Source: Fulvivirga ulvae | Lineage (GTDB): Bacteria > Bacteroidota > Bacteroidia > Cytophagales > Cyclobacteriaceae | NCBI RefSeq assembly: GCF_021389975.1 | Contig: NZ_CP089981.1 | Coordinates: 2,257,501-2,321,500, forward strand | Direction of reading: 5' to 3' | DNA: 64,000 nt | Shown here: positions 52,517 through 61,901 of the stretch, in pieces | Numbering within the stretch: position 1 is the stretch's first letter | Layout: each line of letters opens with the position of its first letter | The notes under the pieces: model-generated | What the model was told of the DNA's origin: nothing | The model's database searches: none | The model's input: only the letters and a program-made list of their open reading frames with translations | Program-made: the position numbers and the translations under genes

Positions 52517-54052
52517 ATGAAAATTAAGAAAAAGAATTGCTTACTGATAATCACTGTAATGTGGTCACTCCTTTTGCTATGTCATACAGAAGGAAGTGCC
52601 CAATGTACCAGTGGGTATACATCCGGTGACCTGACCATTTCAGGCGCGTGTACCATCAGTTCTGATATTACTATTAGCGGTGCGCTCAAATTTTCAAGTG
52701 ATGCCACCCTGGTGATAGGCGCGGGTGTTACAGTTACTGTAACTGGGAATTTTGAGACTGGTATATGGCCCGGTGGTACTTACACCATATCTGGTGGTGG
52801 CACCCTTGATATCGCAGGAAGGTTCTATAATAACATTTATGACAAATCGCTGACTATCTCAAATATGACAGTAAATGTTGGTAATAATGGAGGGACCAAT
52901 GAAAGCAAAAATGAATACGGCTCGATCCTCAACCTGGAAAACGGAACCTTATTTACTGTTACCGATGGAAACTTTGTCAATGGAAACTCTGCAGACCTTA
53001 CTATTGACAATTCAACAATGACCATAAATTCAGGTAATTATAAAAACGACAGTGGGTCTGCTACCACCGTTCAGAATGGAGGGAGCCTCATTGTTTCTGA
53101 TGGCGACCTCACCACTGAAGGTGGTTCGCAACTGATGGTTGATAATAGCACGGTAAATATTTCCAATGATTTTAACAACAGCTTCCAGGCCCAGCTTGAC
53201 ATAATCAACAATTCTACATTTACCATAGGAGGTACTTTTGATAATGGATATGACACCAACGGCAATCCCGTAAACGAGGGTTATATCAATGTCAATGGTT
53301 CAAATTTGAATGTAGGATATTTTAACAATGCCTTTGCCAGTAATATGGATATTGACGGAGGCGGTATTGTTACGGTCACCAACGACCTCCTAAATGATTA
53401 TGGCGCTTCAATTGATATTCCTGATGGTACGCTTGTGGTAGGGGGAACAATAACCGATAATAATAATGGAATAAATGCTACTTGTTCTGATGGCTGTTGT
53501 GGAAACTGTGGAGCTTTGCCTGTCACAGTTATTGCCATGGAATACCGGCTCGTAAATAACCATGTGGTATTAGAATGGAAAACAGCCTCGGAGCTTAACA
53601 ATGACTACTTTACCATTGAGAAATCAATTGACGGTAAGTCATTTGTCAACGTAGGCGTGGTCGATGGTGCGGGAACCTCTTACATGGCAACAGAATACCA
53701 ATGGAAAGATAAGATACAGCTTCAGGATATAACTTACTACAGATTAAAGCAAACAGATTTTGACGGTAGCTACTCATATCAGAAAGTTATTAAGGCAGAT
53801 GGCGGGCAAGCAAGCTCTGAATTAAGGATCATGCCAAATCCGATTGCTCAGGAAGGCTCCATCTACGTGTATGGAGTGGGTGAAGAAAGTGCAACTTGGC
53901 AAATTCAAACAATAAAAGGCCAGGTATTAAATGAAGGAGTCTCCTTCGGGCAACCGGCCGTAGTCAGCACATCAGGCTTAGGTGAAGGTGTTTATATTCT
54001 CGACTTCCAGTCAGGCCGGCAACAAAAACAAGTAAAGATCATAATTAAGTAG
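52517..54052 (+). CDS. Secreted repetitive protein with T9SS type A sorting domain
   Basis: The 511-residue protein has a signal peptide (LLIITVMWSLLLLCHTEGSAQ). Residues about 30-330 are Asn/Gly/Thr/Ser-rich short strands with recurring DN-S-TM-INSGNY, DN-STVNISNDF and NNSTFTIGGTF, resembling a parallel beta-helix or adhesin. Residues about 330-420 form a module (LPVTVIAMEYRLVNNHVVLEWKTASELNNDYFTIEKS) shared with the next gene, then a C-terminal T9SS sorting domain (MPNPIAQEGSIYVYG, GLGEGVYILDF). It should be exported across the outer membrane by T9SS. The repetitive passenger probably acts in adhesion or matrix. Confidence 0.87.
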   Translation: MKIKKKNCLLIITVMWSLLLLCHTEGSAQCTSGYTSGDLTISGACTISSDITISGALKFSSDATLVIGAGVTVTVTGNFETGIWPGGTYTISGGGTLDIAGRFYNNIYDKSLTISNMTVNVGNNGGTNESKNEYGSILNLENGTLFTVTDGNFVNGNSADLTIDNSTMTINSGNYKNDSGSATTVQNGGSLIVSDGDLTTEGGSQLMVDNSTVNISNDFNNSFQAQLDIINNSTFTIGGTFDNGYDTNGNPVNEGYINVNGSNLNVGYFNNAFASNMDIDGGGIVTVTNDLLNDYGASIDIPDGTLVVGGTITDNNNGINATCSDGCCGNCGALPVTVIAMEYRLVNNHVVLEWKTASELNNDYFTIEKSIDGKSFVNVGVVDGAGTSYMATEYQWKDKIQLQDITYYRLKQTDFDGSYSYQKVIKADGGQASSELRIMPNPIAQEGSIYVYGVGEESATWQIQTIKGQVLNEGVSFGQPAVVSTSGLGEGVYILDFQSGRQQKQVKIIIK

Positions 54053-54080
54053 GTTTTAACAATTATAATACATAATACCC

Positions 54081-55946
54081 ATGATTAGGCTTTTTATTAG
54101 TGTACTTACACTTTTGCTTTTTGGTTTGAATCACCTTAAGGCTCAGAATGTTATAAATGCTTATGCTAAAGTTACCGGCATTTCAGGAACAACACTTACA
54201 CTCTCTGATATTAACGAGACTAACGATACCTTTGTCTCAGGTGAGCAGGTCATTATTATGCAGATGCAGGATGATGTAATAGGTTCTAACACATCTAACG
54301 ATAGTAATTTTGGAACCTTGGATAACATTCAGTCTGCGGGCCTGTATGAATTGGGTACAATAGCTTCAGTGACAGGCTCAAGTATTACCCTTACTGCTTC
54401 ATTAAAAAATTCATATCATACAGGAAGTAACTCCTCGGTACAGGTTATCTCATTCCCTGATCTGGGCGGTGGCGGAGATTATACCACTACATCTGATCTT
54501 ACTGCACTGGCTTGGAATGGAAGTGTTGGCGGGGTTATAGCGTTGCAGGTTAGTGGGGTTTTAACTTTGGACCATAACATTAATGTGGATGGAATGGGGT
54601 TTAGGGGAGGAACAGTTTCTGTTAACAATGGTACAGTTGCATGCTTTGCTACTACCTGGACAACCAGCAATACCGGATATGCAGGAAAGAAAGGAGAAGG
54701 AATTTACAAGATAACCAACTCCAATTTTGACCAGGGACGGGCAAAGGTTGTTAATGGTGGTGGGGCTGGAGCTATTCACAATGGAGGAGGTGGCGGAGGA
54801 GGAAATGTTACCGCCGGAGGAGAAGGCGGAGATGGCTGGAACTGCACTGCAAGCCCTGTTGGCGGGCAAGGTGGCGTATCTTTAAGTTCGTATATAACTT
54901 CCAGCCGGATATTTATGGGTGGTGGTGGAGGCGGAGCTCACCAAAATAATAGCGTTGGCTCTTCCGGAGCTAACGGGGGAGGAATTATATTGATCAAGGC
55001 CAATGAAATCATTACGACAGGAACATGCGGTGGGCGTGCTGTTTCCGCTAATGGTGTTGATGCCAATGATTCCGGAAATGATGGGTCAGGTGGTGCCGGG
55101 GGAGGAGGAACAATAATTTTTAGTGTCCCCAATTTCAGCATTGATGCAGGGTGTACCTTGGCTGTGTCGGCTAATGGTGGTAGCGGAGGCTCAGCTATTA
55201 CCACCGATATTCATGGAGCTGGTGGCGGAGGTGGTCAGGGTCGTGTAATGTTTTCTGTGACTCAACCTGGAAATACATCAGTGTCTACAAGCAATGGCTC
55301 ATCCGGCTGCAATAACGGTACGGACCCATGTAATTCTGTGCCAGATGAGCAACCCTCAGGGAGTGATGGAGAAGGTATAAGTGACGAAGTGTCTTCTGAC
55401 CCTCTGCCGGTTTCCCTTTTATACTTTAACGGAGCAATTGAAAAGTCAGGAGACATAGTATTAAAGTGGGGTACGGGAAGTGAGTTAAACAACGACTTCT
55501 TCACTATAGAAAAATCGCCGGATGGTACTGACTGGGAAATTATCGGGTTTAGCAACGGTTATGGGACAACTTCGGAAGAGCATAATTATGAATACCTGGA
55601 TCGGGTTAATAAGGTTAGTAGTGCGTTTTACAGACTGTCGCAAACGGATTTTGACGGAGTAAGAGCTTATCTGAAAACCATCAAAGTAGAATCCGGTTGG
55701 GCTGAAAATGACATATTGCTTTACCCTAATCCCGGGAAAGGACAATATGCTTTGCTTTTGAGTGGTCAAGTAAACGGAGATGTATCAGTAGAATTATATG
55801 ATACCATGGGGCGAAAGGTAGAAGTAGAGTATGAGCAGGCTGTAAATAAAATCAGGTTTCAGTTAAATAATAAACCCAAAGGAGTATATATGCTGAGGAT
55901 TGATCTTGGAACGAAAGATAAGATATTTAAGCTGGTGCTTGAGTGA
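54081..55946 (+). CDS. Secreted glycine-rich protein with T9SS type A sorting domain
   Basis: The 621-residue protein has a signal peptide (RLFISVLTLLLFGLNHLKAQ), a Thr/Ser-rich N-terminal part, then a glycine-rich central segment (GGGGGGNVTAGGEGGDGW, GGGGGGAHQNN, GAGGGGG). The C-terminal part shares the ELNNDFFTIEKS module of the preceding gene and ends in a T9SS sorting domain (LYPNPGKGQYALLLSG, KPKGVYMLRIDLG). It is probably co-transcribed with its neighbour (28 bp gap). A glycine-rich surface protein or matrix role is likely; the Gly-rich segment may form loops. A terminator follows. Confidence 0.87.
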   Translation: MIRLFISVLTLLLFGLNHLKAQNVINAYAKVTGISGTTLTLSDINETNDTFVSGEQVIIMQMQDDVIGSNTSNDSNFGTLDNIQSAGLYELGTIASVTGSSITLTASLKNSYHTGSNSSVQVISFPDLGGGGDYTTTSDLTALAWNGSVGGVIALQVSGVLTLDHNINVDGMGFRGGTVSVNNGTVACFATTWTTSNTGYAGKKGEGIYKITNSNFDQGRAKVVNGGGAGAIHNGGGGGGGNVTAGGEGGDGWNCTASPVGGQGGVSLSSYITSSRIFMGGGGGGAHQNNSVGSSGANGGGIILIKANEIITTGTCGGRAVSANGVDANDSGNDGSGGAGGGGTIIFSVPNFSIDAGCTLAVSANGGSGGSAITTDIHGAGGGGGQGRVMFSVTQPGNTSVSTSNGSSGCNNGTDPCNSVPDEQPSGSDGEGISDEVSSDPLPVSLLYFNGAIEKSGDIVLKWGTGSELNNDFFTIEKSPDGTDWEIIGFSNGYGTTSEEHNYEYLDRVNKVSSAFYRLSQTDFDGVRAYLKTIKVESGWAENDILLYPNPGKGQYALLLSGQVNGDVSVELYDTMGRKVEVEYEQAVNKIRFQLNNKPKGVYMLRIDLGTKDKIFKLVLE

Positions 55947-55980
55947 AACGTTAAAAATTAAGCCATTCCTTGTGTGGTTG

Positions 55981-56020
55981 AGGGTCGTTTCAAAAGCTTT
56001 TTGAGCGACCTTCTTTTTTA
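55981..56020 (+). terminator. Rho-independent terminator after the T9SS cargo genes
   Basis: An inverted repeat of about 13 bp (GGTCG-TTTCAAAA pairing with TTTTTGA-GCGACC) is followed by TTCTTTTTTAT. It lies 35 bp past the stop and could also serve the convergent ATPase gene ending at 56057. Confidence 0.78.
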
Positions 56021-56056
56021 TGTTTATTAAATAAGGGTTTTGCAATAGGGATTCGA

Positions 56057-56989
56057 CTAAGCAGTATCCTTGAATTTCCTGATTAATACCTCTCTATTAT
56101 TAAAATAGAGCTTTAGTAGTTTTTCAAACTCTATGTTTACATTTTTATCGGTATGTATTAAGCATTCAGCAAGGCTGGTTTCAGGCTTTAGGCCGGAATA
56201 CAAATCAAAATCCTTGAAACTCATAAAACTGGCAAGATCATGCAGAGTTACTGCATTTAGCTCAAGCTGTAATTTATGCTGGCCAAAAAACTCTTCTACA
56301 AATGGACTTGCAGGATGAAAAAGGAGCTCTTTAGGTGTACCTATTTGTTGAATCTCCCCTGCATTAAGAAGGCATATTTTGTCGCCAAGCACCATAGCTT
56401 CTATGATATCATGTGTTACAATTATGATCGCTTTGTTGATTACTCCCTCAAGTCGTTTAAATTCGTTTTGAAGTTCTTGCCGGGTAATTGGGTCCAGGGC
56501 ACCAAAAGGCTCATCCATCAAGATCAACGGTGGGTCCGCAGCAAGTGCACGGGCTATGCCGGCACGTTGTTGCTGCCCTCCACTTAGCTCATGAGGTTTT
56601 CTTGATTTTAATGATGAAGGAAGGTTCATCATTTCCAGCAGGCTGTTCACTCTGTTTTGAATTTGGGATTTGTTCCAGCTTAGAAGTTCTGGTACAACAG
56701 CAATATTCTGCTCTATTGTATAGTGGGGAAACAGTCCTATACTTTGAATAACATACCCTATCTTGCGCCGAAGCTCATAGGCAGTAAGATTATCAGTGTC
56801 TTCTGATTCTATAAATACCTTTCCGCTGTCTTTTTCGATCAATCGGTTAATGATCTTTAATATGGTCGTTTTTCCACTTCCGCTAGTACCCAACAAAACT
56901 AAAACTTCTCCCTGAGCTACAGAAAATGATACTTCATTAACTACAGGAGTGGAGTGATAGGATTTTGAGATGTTGCAGACTTCAATCAT
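56057..56989 (-). CDS. Glycine-betaine/choline-type ABC transporter ATP-binding protein
   Basis: The 310-residue ATPase has Walker A LGTSGSGKTT, signature LSGGQQQRAGIARALA, Walker B LILMDEPFGALD and switch ITHDI-type histidine (IVTHDIIEAMVLGD). The GALDPITRQELQNEF segment is typical of OpuCA/ProV/YehX-class importers. It lacks the CBS domains of OpuCA, although there are about 70 extra C-terminal residues of unknown character. It is the natural partner of the permease/binding-protein fusion at 45727 on the same strand, 9 kb away. Confidence 0.88.
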   Translation of the reverse strand: MIEVCNISKSYHSTPVVNEVSFSVAQGEVLVLLGTSGSGKTTILKIINRLIEKDSGKVFIESEDTDNLTAYELRRKIGYVIQSIGLFPHYTIEQNIAVVPELLSWNKSQIQNRVNSLLEMMNLPSSLKSRKPHELSGGQQQRAGIARALAADPPLILMDEPFGALDPITRQELQNEFKRLEGVINKAIIIVTHDIIEAMVLGDKICLLNAGEIQQIGTPKELLFHPASPFVEEFFGQHKLQLELNAVTLHDLASFMSFKDFDLYSGLKPETSLAECLIHTDKNVNIEFEKLLKLYFNNREVLIRKFKDTA

Positions 56990-57157
56990 TGGGATATAGA
57001 CAAATCTAATAAAAGTAATGAACAGCTAGGCAGAGATCTTCACTACTCTCTACCTTATTGCTTTATTTTCAGCTTTTACATATCCTTCATGCCCATATTA
57101 CTATCACGGCTAAGTGTGGTTTTTAGCCCTCATTATTTTTAAATGTACCGGGAATGC

Positions 57158-57400
57158 TTAGAAAAATCCACGCATTGGTTGATGATCTTCAAGGAACTCA
57201 ATTTCGAAACCCATCTCTTCTATCATGGAAACCAGTTTATTAAAATTAACCAGATAGCTTTTGTATTCTATTCTAAGTATTTTATCTACATCTGTTAAGT
57301 CAAAATTTATGGAAGCAAAAGGAAAATGATGCGAAAGAGTAACCAGCACCCTTTCAGCATCCCGGGCATCGACAATATTGGTTTTAAATACCTCTACCAT
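57158..57400 (-). CDS. Small HMA-like protein without the CxxC motif
   Basis: The 80-residue protein has a beta-alpha-beta-beta-alpha-beta pattern (VEVFKTNIVDARDAERVLVTLSHHFPFASINFDLTDVDKILRIEY) like the heavy-metal-associated (HMA) fold. The metal-binding CxxC is absent. It starts 12 bp after the stop of the TonB receptor gene on the same strand, so it is almost certainly co-transcribed and may assist that receptor. Confidence 0.7.
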   Translation of the reverse strand: MVEVFKTNIVDARDAERVLVTLSHHFPFASINFDLTDVDKILRIEYKSYLVNFNKLVSMIEEMGFEIEFLEDHQPMRGFF

Positions 57401-57412
57401 AGCGGTGAAATT

Positions 57413-59818
57413 TTAAAATTGAATTCTATACATCACATCTGGAAAGAAGCCTATTTGCTCTACAAGATCTACGTGATCCGTAACTTCATTGTATCTTCTT
57501 ACAAATTCATTTTTACGGTTGGTTACATTTTGCAGATCTACAAAAAACTGATGGGAAATATTTTTGTTTTTGCTATTTAGCCTTACCCCAAATTTTACAT
57601 CCCAGCGAAAGTACGTGTTATAGCGCTCCGAAAAAGCGATATTCTCCATACGAATCTCCCTTCCGGCATTGTTACGAGTAGCTTCAAGGTCAACCGGAGT
57701 ATAGGGCTTGCCTCCTGCTGTGGTTAATTTGGTGTCAAATGTAAGGGCATTTCTTTTGCTTTCACCAAATGCCCACTCCTTGCCCAAAAGAAGATTAGCC
57801 ACAAGATTATTGTTAAAAGCAGTATTACGCTCTATGCCATCACTCCCCTTGTATTTTGATTCGTACATGGAGGATGTCATTAAAAGATAATAACCCCGGC
57901 TAAAGAATTTTTCCAGGGTAAGTTCTATGCCGTAATTTTTACCGCTGCCGTCATTAACCAGTGAACCCCTTTCATTGAAAATAAAATCGGCGCCCTCGTT
58001 GAGTACAGAATAGCTTCCTGACTGGCTTTCTACCGGTACATCAAAAATATTTTGGTAATAAGCCTCGGTCTTTAATCGCCAGTCTGCCCCAAGGTTTCGA
58101 TCGTAGGCCAGTACATAATGATGACTTTTTATGAACTCAAGATCCTCATTAGTACGTTCGTAAACACCAGAAGATATTTCCTCCTCAAAAAACAGGACAG
58201 GTGTAGGAACAGTTTGAGCATGAAATCCATAAGCCAGGCTCCAACGTTGGTTAGCCGTCATTTGCCAGCTAATAGCAGCCCTGGGCTCGAGTATAACGTC
58301 ATCAGTGTAATCTAGATACTGACTATGGAGTCCGAAGGTAACACTTAAATTATCGGTAAGCTTATTTTCAGCCTGAGCAAATAGCTGACTGAGCGTGTAG
58401 GTATCCTTTAGGTTACGAATAGTAACATAGTAGTCCGGAATGCCATCAGCGTCATCATCCGGTATATTAGCACGATTATCGCGGTCAATGACTGAGAAGT
58501 CAGCATCATATCGCTCTATGAGCACCCCTGTTTTAAGACTCCATTTTGCATTGAATTTTTTATTTAAAGTGGATGACAATGTATATCTGCTTTCTCTTGT
58601 GGATGCGTCAACAGCATTATACTTTTCCAGAAGTACATCTTCGGCGTTTTTCACCAAGTTGTCTTGCTGGTATTCATTAAAATTAGTTGAAGCTCCGAAT
58701 GCGGTTTTTATATACGTAGTCTTATTTAGTCGGATCAAATGATTTATACCGATTAGTCCAAGCTGATTATCCACATAAGCGTCTTCATTGGGATTAGCGA
58801 ACAGGTCATCGTTTTCAATCTCATCACCCTTAAAATCTATATTGCTTAACCCGCCAAGACCAAATATTTCGAACCTGCCTGCCTTTGTTTCACCAAGATT
58901 TAACTTAAAGGAGAAATCCTGATAATAAGGAACTGCGGTAGTTCCTGTTGCCGCCAGGCTGGCGATTCCATAGCGATATGAAGCAATAAATGAGGAATTA
59001 TTTGCTCTGCTCAAAGGCCCCTCAGCCATGAACTCCAATCCGCTAAAAGCACTGAGCTGACCAGTAAATTCATAGGTATCTTTATTGCCATTTCTGAAAT
59101 TGACGTCAAAAACGGCTGCATTTGCATTACCATACTCTGCCGGAAAGGCCCCGGTCAGGAAGTCTGATGTGCGAAGCAGGTTAGTATTTAAAGCATTTAC
59201 GGGCCCGCCGGTAGTTCCCTGAGTAGCAAAATGATTAGTAGTGGCTATTGGGATACCTTCTACCCGCCAGAGTAAACCAACAGGTGAGTTTCCTCTTACT
59301 ACAATGTCATTGCGGGAATCATCGGGTGCGCTCACCCCGGCAAAAGACGTGGCAAGGCGAGCTACATCATTTCTGCCTCCGGAAAAACGTGTTACTTCCT
59401 CAAGACTAAAAGTGCGGGCACTTACCTTTGCCAACTCATTCAGAGGCATATCCTTGTCCGATTCGGAGGTTATGACGATTTCATCCAGTTTCTCTACTGA
59501 CTCTTCAAGCTTTAGCTGTACCACAACCTCCTTGCCGGCAGTGACCAGAACATTGGGTACCGATATACTTTTGTAACCAATGTATTGCACAGTTAGCGTT
59601 TGTCTTCCTACGGGCACGTTTTCAATTTTAAAATTACCGTTGGTGTCAGTTACAGCTCCCTTCACCGGTTCTGAACCAGCCAGAGTTACGGTAGCGCCAA
59701 TGAGTGGATAATCAGCTTGGGCATCCAGCACCTTTCCTTTGATAACCTGGGTCTGTGCCATTGCTGAAGTGGAAATCAGCAACCCAATTGCAAGTGTTAA
59801 TAGCAATAGTTTTGTCAT
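57413..59818 (-). CDS. TonB-dependent outer-membrane receptor with carboxypeptidase-like N-terminal domain
   Basis: The 801-residue protein has a signal peptide (LLLTLAIGLLISTSAMAQ), a CarboxypepD_reg-like domain (VIKGKVLDAQADYPLIGATVTLAGSEPVKGAVTDTNGNFKIENVPVGRQTLTVQYIGYKS, about 25-110), a plug domain (about 120-240; NDVARLATSFAGVSAPDDSRNDIVVRGNSPVGLLWRVEG), and a 22-stranded barrel to the C-terminal phenylalanine (MYRIQF), as in outer-membrane proteins. It probably imports a siderophore, metal or other ligand; no SusD partner is adjacent. It is divergent from a LytS/LytTR pair. Confidence 0.92.
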   Translation of the reverse strand: MTKLLLLTLAIGLLISTSAMAQTQVIKGKVLDAQADYPLIGATVTLAGSEPVKGAVTDTNGNFKIENVPVGRQTLTVQYIGYKSISVPNVLVTAGKEVVVQLKLEESVEKLDEIVITSESDKDMPLNELAKVSARTFSLEEVTRFSGGRNDVARLATSFAGVSAPDDSRNDIVVRGNSPVGLLWRVEGIPIATTNHFATQGTTGGPVNALNTNLLRTSDFLTGAFPAEYGNANAAVFDVNFRNGNKDTYEFTGQLSAFSGLEFMAEGPLSRANNSSFIASYRYGIASLAATGTTAVPYYQDFSFKLNLGETKAGRFEIFGLGGLSNIDFKGDEIENDDLFANPNEDAYVDNQLGLIGINHLIRLNKTTYIKTAFGASTNFNEYQQDNLVKNAEDVLLEKYNAVDASTRESRYTLSSTLNKKFNAKWSLKTGVLIERYDADFSVIDRDNRANIPDDDADGIPDYYVTIRNLKDTYTLSQLFAQAENKLTDNLSVTFGLHSQYLDYTDDVILEPRAAISWQMTANQRWSLAYGFHAQTVPTPVLFFEEEISSGVYERTNEDLEFIKSHHYVLAYDRNLGADWRLKTEAYYQNIFDVPVESQSGSYSVLNEGADFIFNERGSLVNDGSGKNYGIELTLEKFFSRGYYLLMTSSMYESKYKGSDGIERNTAFNNNLVANLLLGKEWAFGESKRNALTFDTKLTTAGGKPYTPVDLEATRNNAGREIRMENIAFSERYNTYFRWDVKFGVRLNSKNKNISHQFFVDLQNVTNRKNEFVRRYNEVTDHVDLVEQIGFFPDVMYRIQF

Positions 59819-59946
59819 GGGGATAATTTTTAGTGTTTGTGCCTAAACTTAGTTTATGCTTCCACACCTGTAAATGTTAATCATAGCGAAGGCCGGAATT
59901 ATCAATCTGAATGCTCGTTTGAAATGGTTAAAGTCAACGATTGGGG

Positions 59947-59978
59947 TTTAAACCACATGCTTGCAATTTAAACCTCAT
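59947..59978 (+). promoter_or_regulatory. Direct repeat, candidate LytTR-type operator
   Basis: TTTAAACCACAT (59947-59958) and TTTAAACCTCAT (59967-59978) are near-identical and start 20 bp apart. LytTR regulators bind pairs of imperfect direct repeats about two helical turns apart, and a LytTR gene lies downstream. Further repeated TTTCACTAC elements are at 59988-59996 and 60044-60052. Confidence 0.45.
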
Positions 59979-60087
59979 ATTTTCTGCTTTCACTACGTGA
60001 TTTCCCGGTTTGACCACGAAATCGATTCGTAGCATTCATATGTTTTCACTACTTTGTAAGTACAATTGAAATATTACGGGTTAAGAG

Positions 60088-61128
60088 ATGAAACTTAGGG
60101 AAAAGCATTTTAGATGGGTTGGTATACCAGTGTTTGCATTGGTTCTCACGTTGATGATCAAACGAGGGGAAGATGCGCCTTTTTTCCAAAGGTTCCTGAC
60201 GGCAACTTTGATCACCGGGTTTTTCTGGAATGGAGCCTTTATGCTATTTATCTATTTTAGAAAGAAATACCCTTTGATCAGGCAGACTCCCAAACGCATT
60301 TTTATTACCATAATAGCGCTGAGTATATTTTTGATAATAGGAGATACAGGAATATGCCTTATCATGGGCAAAAAGACCCTTGCCCAGCTCTCTGATCCTG
60401 CTATTTTCTTTAAGTATACAGATATCAATTTCCTTGCTTCTTTCTTCATTGGCTCTATTTATGAAAACGTATATTTTTTTGAACAATGGAAGAACACGAT
60501 ACGGCTGAACGAGGCACTCAAAAACCAACAGATAAGAACACAGTTTGAGGTACTTCAAAATCAAATGAGCCCTCATTTTTTATTCAACAGCCTCAATACT
60601 CTGACCACATTAATAGCCGAGGATCGGGAGATAGCGACAGAGTTTACACAAAAGCTGTCAGAAGTTTATCGGTATATACTTGCTAACAAGGAAAAGGAGC
60701 TGGTGCAGCTTAAGGATGAACTCGAATTTGCTCAGGCTTATATTTATTTGCTTAGAATGCGATATCCTGAAAACCTAACTGCTGAATTTTCTGTAGATGA
60801 ACAATATCAAAAACAATATATAGCTCCCCTCACCATTCAGATGCTTGTGGAAAATGCAATCAAGCATAACGTAATCTCCAAAGCCAACCCGTTGCATATA
60901 GAGGTGTATGTTGAAAACGGAAAATCTATTGTGGTTAAGAACAACCTGCAGAGTAAGAAAGTAATTGAAAAATCAACTAAAACGGGACTGGCCAATATAC
61001 GGAAGCGCTACGAATATTTTGGAAATAAGAATATAGACGTTATTACCACTGCACGAAATTATCTTGTGGCGATTCCATTGATCAGTCTGGTCAATGAGCA
61101 GGATCAACCGTTAGTAGCAAAATTATGA
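60088..61128 (+). CDS. LytS-type sensor histidine kinase
   Basis: The 346-residue kinase has four membrane helices in the first 140 residues and a LytS-class catalytic part: the phospho-acceptor box QNQMSPHFLFNSLNTL (histidine near residue 160) and the ATP-binding N-box LVENAIKHNV with GLANIRKRYEYF. The 4-bp overlap (ATGA) with the LytTR regulator gene marks a two-component pair. It is divergent from the TonB receptor. Stimulus unknown. Confidence 0.92.
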   Translation: MKLREKHFRWVGIPVFALVLTLMIKRGEDAPFFQRFLTATLITGFFWNGAFMLFIYFRKKYPLIRQTPKRIFITIIALSIFLIIGDTGICLIMGKKTLAQLSDPAIFFKYTDINFLASFFIGSIYENVYFFEQWKNTIRLNEALKNQQIRTQFEVLQNQMSPHFLFNSLNTLTTLIAEDREIATEFTQKLSEVYRYILANKEKELVQLKDELEFAQAYIYLLRMRYPENLTAEFSVDEQYQKQYIAPLTIQMLVENAIKHNVISKANPLHIEVYVENGKSIVVKNNLQSKKVIEKSTKTGLANIRKRYEYFGNKNIDVITTARNYLVAIPLISLVNEQDQPLVAKL

Positions 61129-61889
61129 AAGTACTGATAATTGAGGATGAGGCACCTGCATTTCGCAGACTGCAAAAAATATTAGAGGAAGTACAGTCAG
61201 ATATTGATATTGTGGATGTACTGGATAGCGTTGAGGAAAGCATAAAATGGTTTAATAATCATAATGCTCCTGACCTTATTTTTATGGACATTCAGCTTAG
61301 TGACGGAGTAAGTTTTGAGATTTTTGAGAATATTAAGATAACACGGCCTGTCATTTTTACTACTGCATTTGATGAATATATGCTTAAAGCGTTTAAAGTC
61401 AATAGTATTGATTACCTGCTTAAACCTATCAAAAAAGAAGAGTTGGCTCAAAGTCTTCAAAAATTTCATGGGATGAGATCAGCATTTGGCAATGGCGAGC
61501 ATCCTGACCTCAGTGAGTTGATCTCCAGGATCAGGATGGATGACAGAAAATACAAAGCTCGTTTTCTGGCCAGACAAGGGGAGAAACTGGTATCCGTGGA
61601 AACCAATAATATTGCCTATTTTCAAACCAGGCACGGAGTGGTTCATTTGGTAACTCAGCAAGATAAAAAGTACCTCATCGATCAAAATCTGGATGAGCTT
61701 GGGAACCATCTGGATCCTGACAGATTTTTTAGAGCCAACCGCCAGTTTCTGATCAATTTTTCGACCATTAAAACAGTACACAAATATCACAAAGGAAAGC
61801 TTCTTGTAGAACTTCATCTGCCAACAGATGAACCCCTTACGGTAAGTAGCGAAAAGGCAGGTGTGTTTAGGGGGTGGTTAGGCGAATAA
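61125..61889 (+). CDS. LytTR-family response regulator
   Basis: The 254-residue protein has an N-terminal receiver domain (about 1-120; phospho-acceptor aspartate in DLIFMDIQLSDG, lysine in YLLKPIKKEE) and a C-terminal LytTR DNA-binding domain (about 145-254; FLARQGEKLVSVETNNIAYFQTRHGVVHL, FFRANRQFLINFSTI). It is translated from a 4-bp overlap with the kinase gene. Its natural target candidates are its own upstream region and the divergent TonB receptor gene. Confidence 0.93.
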   Translation: MKVLIIEDEAPAFRRLQKILEEVQSDIDIVDVLDSVEESIKWFNNHNAPDLIFMDIQLSDGVSFEIFENIKITRPVIFTTAFDEYMLKAFKVNSIDYLLKPIKKEELAQSLQKFHGMRSAFGNGEHPDLSELISRIRMDDRKYKARFLARQGEKLVSVETNNIAYFQTRHGVVHLVTQQDKKYLIDQNLDELGNHLDPDRFFRANRQFLINFSTIKTVHKYHKGKLLVELHLPTDEPLTVSSEKAGVFRGWLGE

Positions 61890-61901
61890 AAGTACATGTC
61901 G

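Noticed and set aside
52620..53480. Possible DNA satellite in the first T9SS cargo gene
   Set aside because: The recurring motifs are protein-level (Asn/Gly/Thr strands) with variable lengths and codons, so they reflect a repetitive passenger domain.
54479..55555. Several open frames opposite to the glycine-rich T9SS gene
   Set aside because: They are rich in Pro/Ala/Ser, as expected for the complement of glycine codons, and overlap a clearly coding strand.
57158..57400. Heavy-metal chaperone call for the small protein after the TonB receptor
   Set aside because: The CxxC metal site is missing, so only the fold, not the metal function, is supported.
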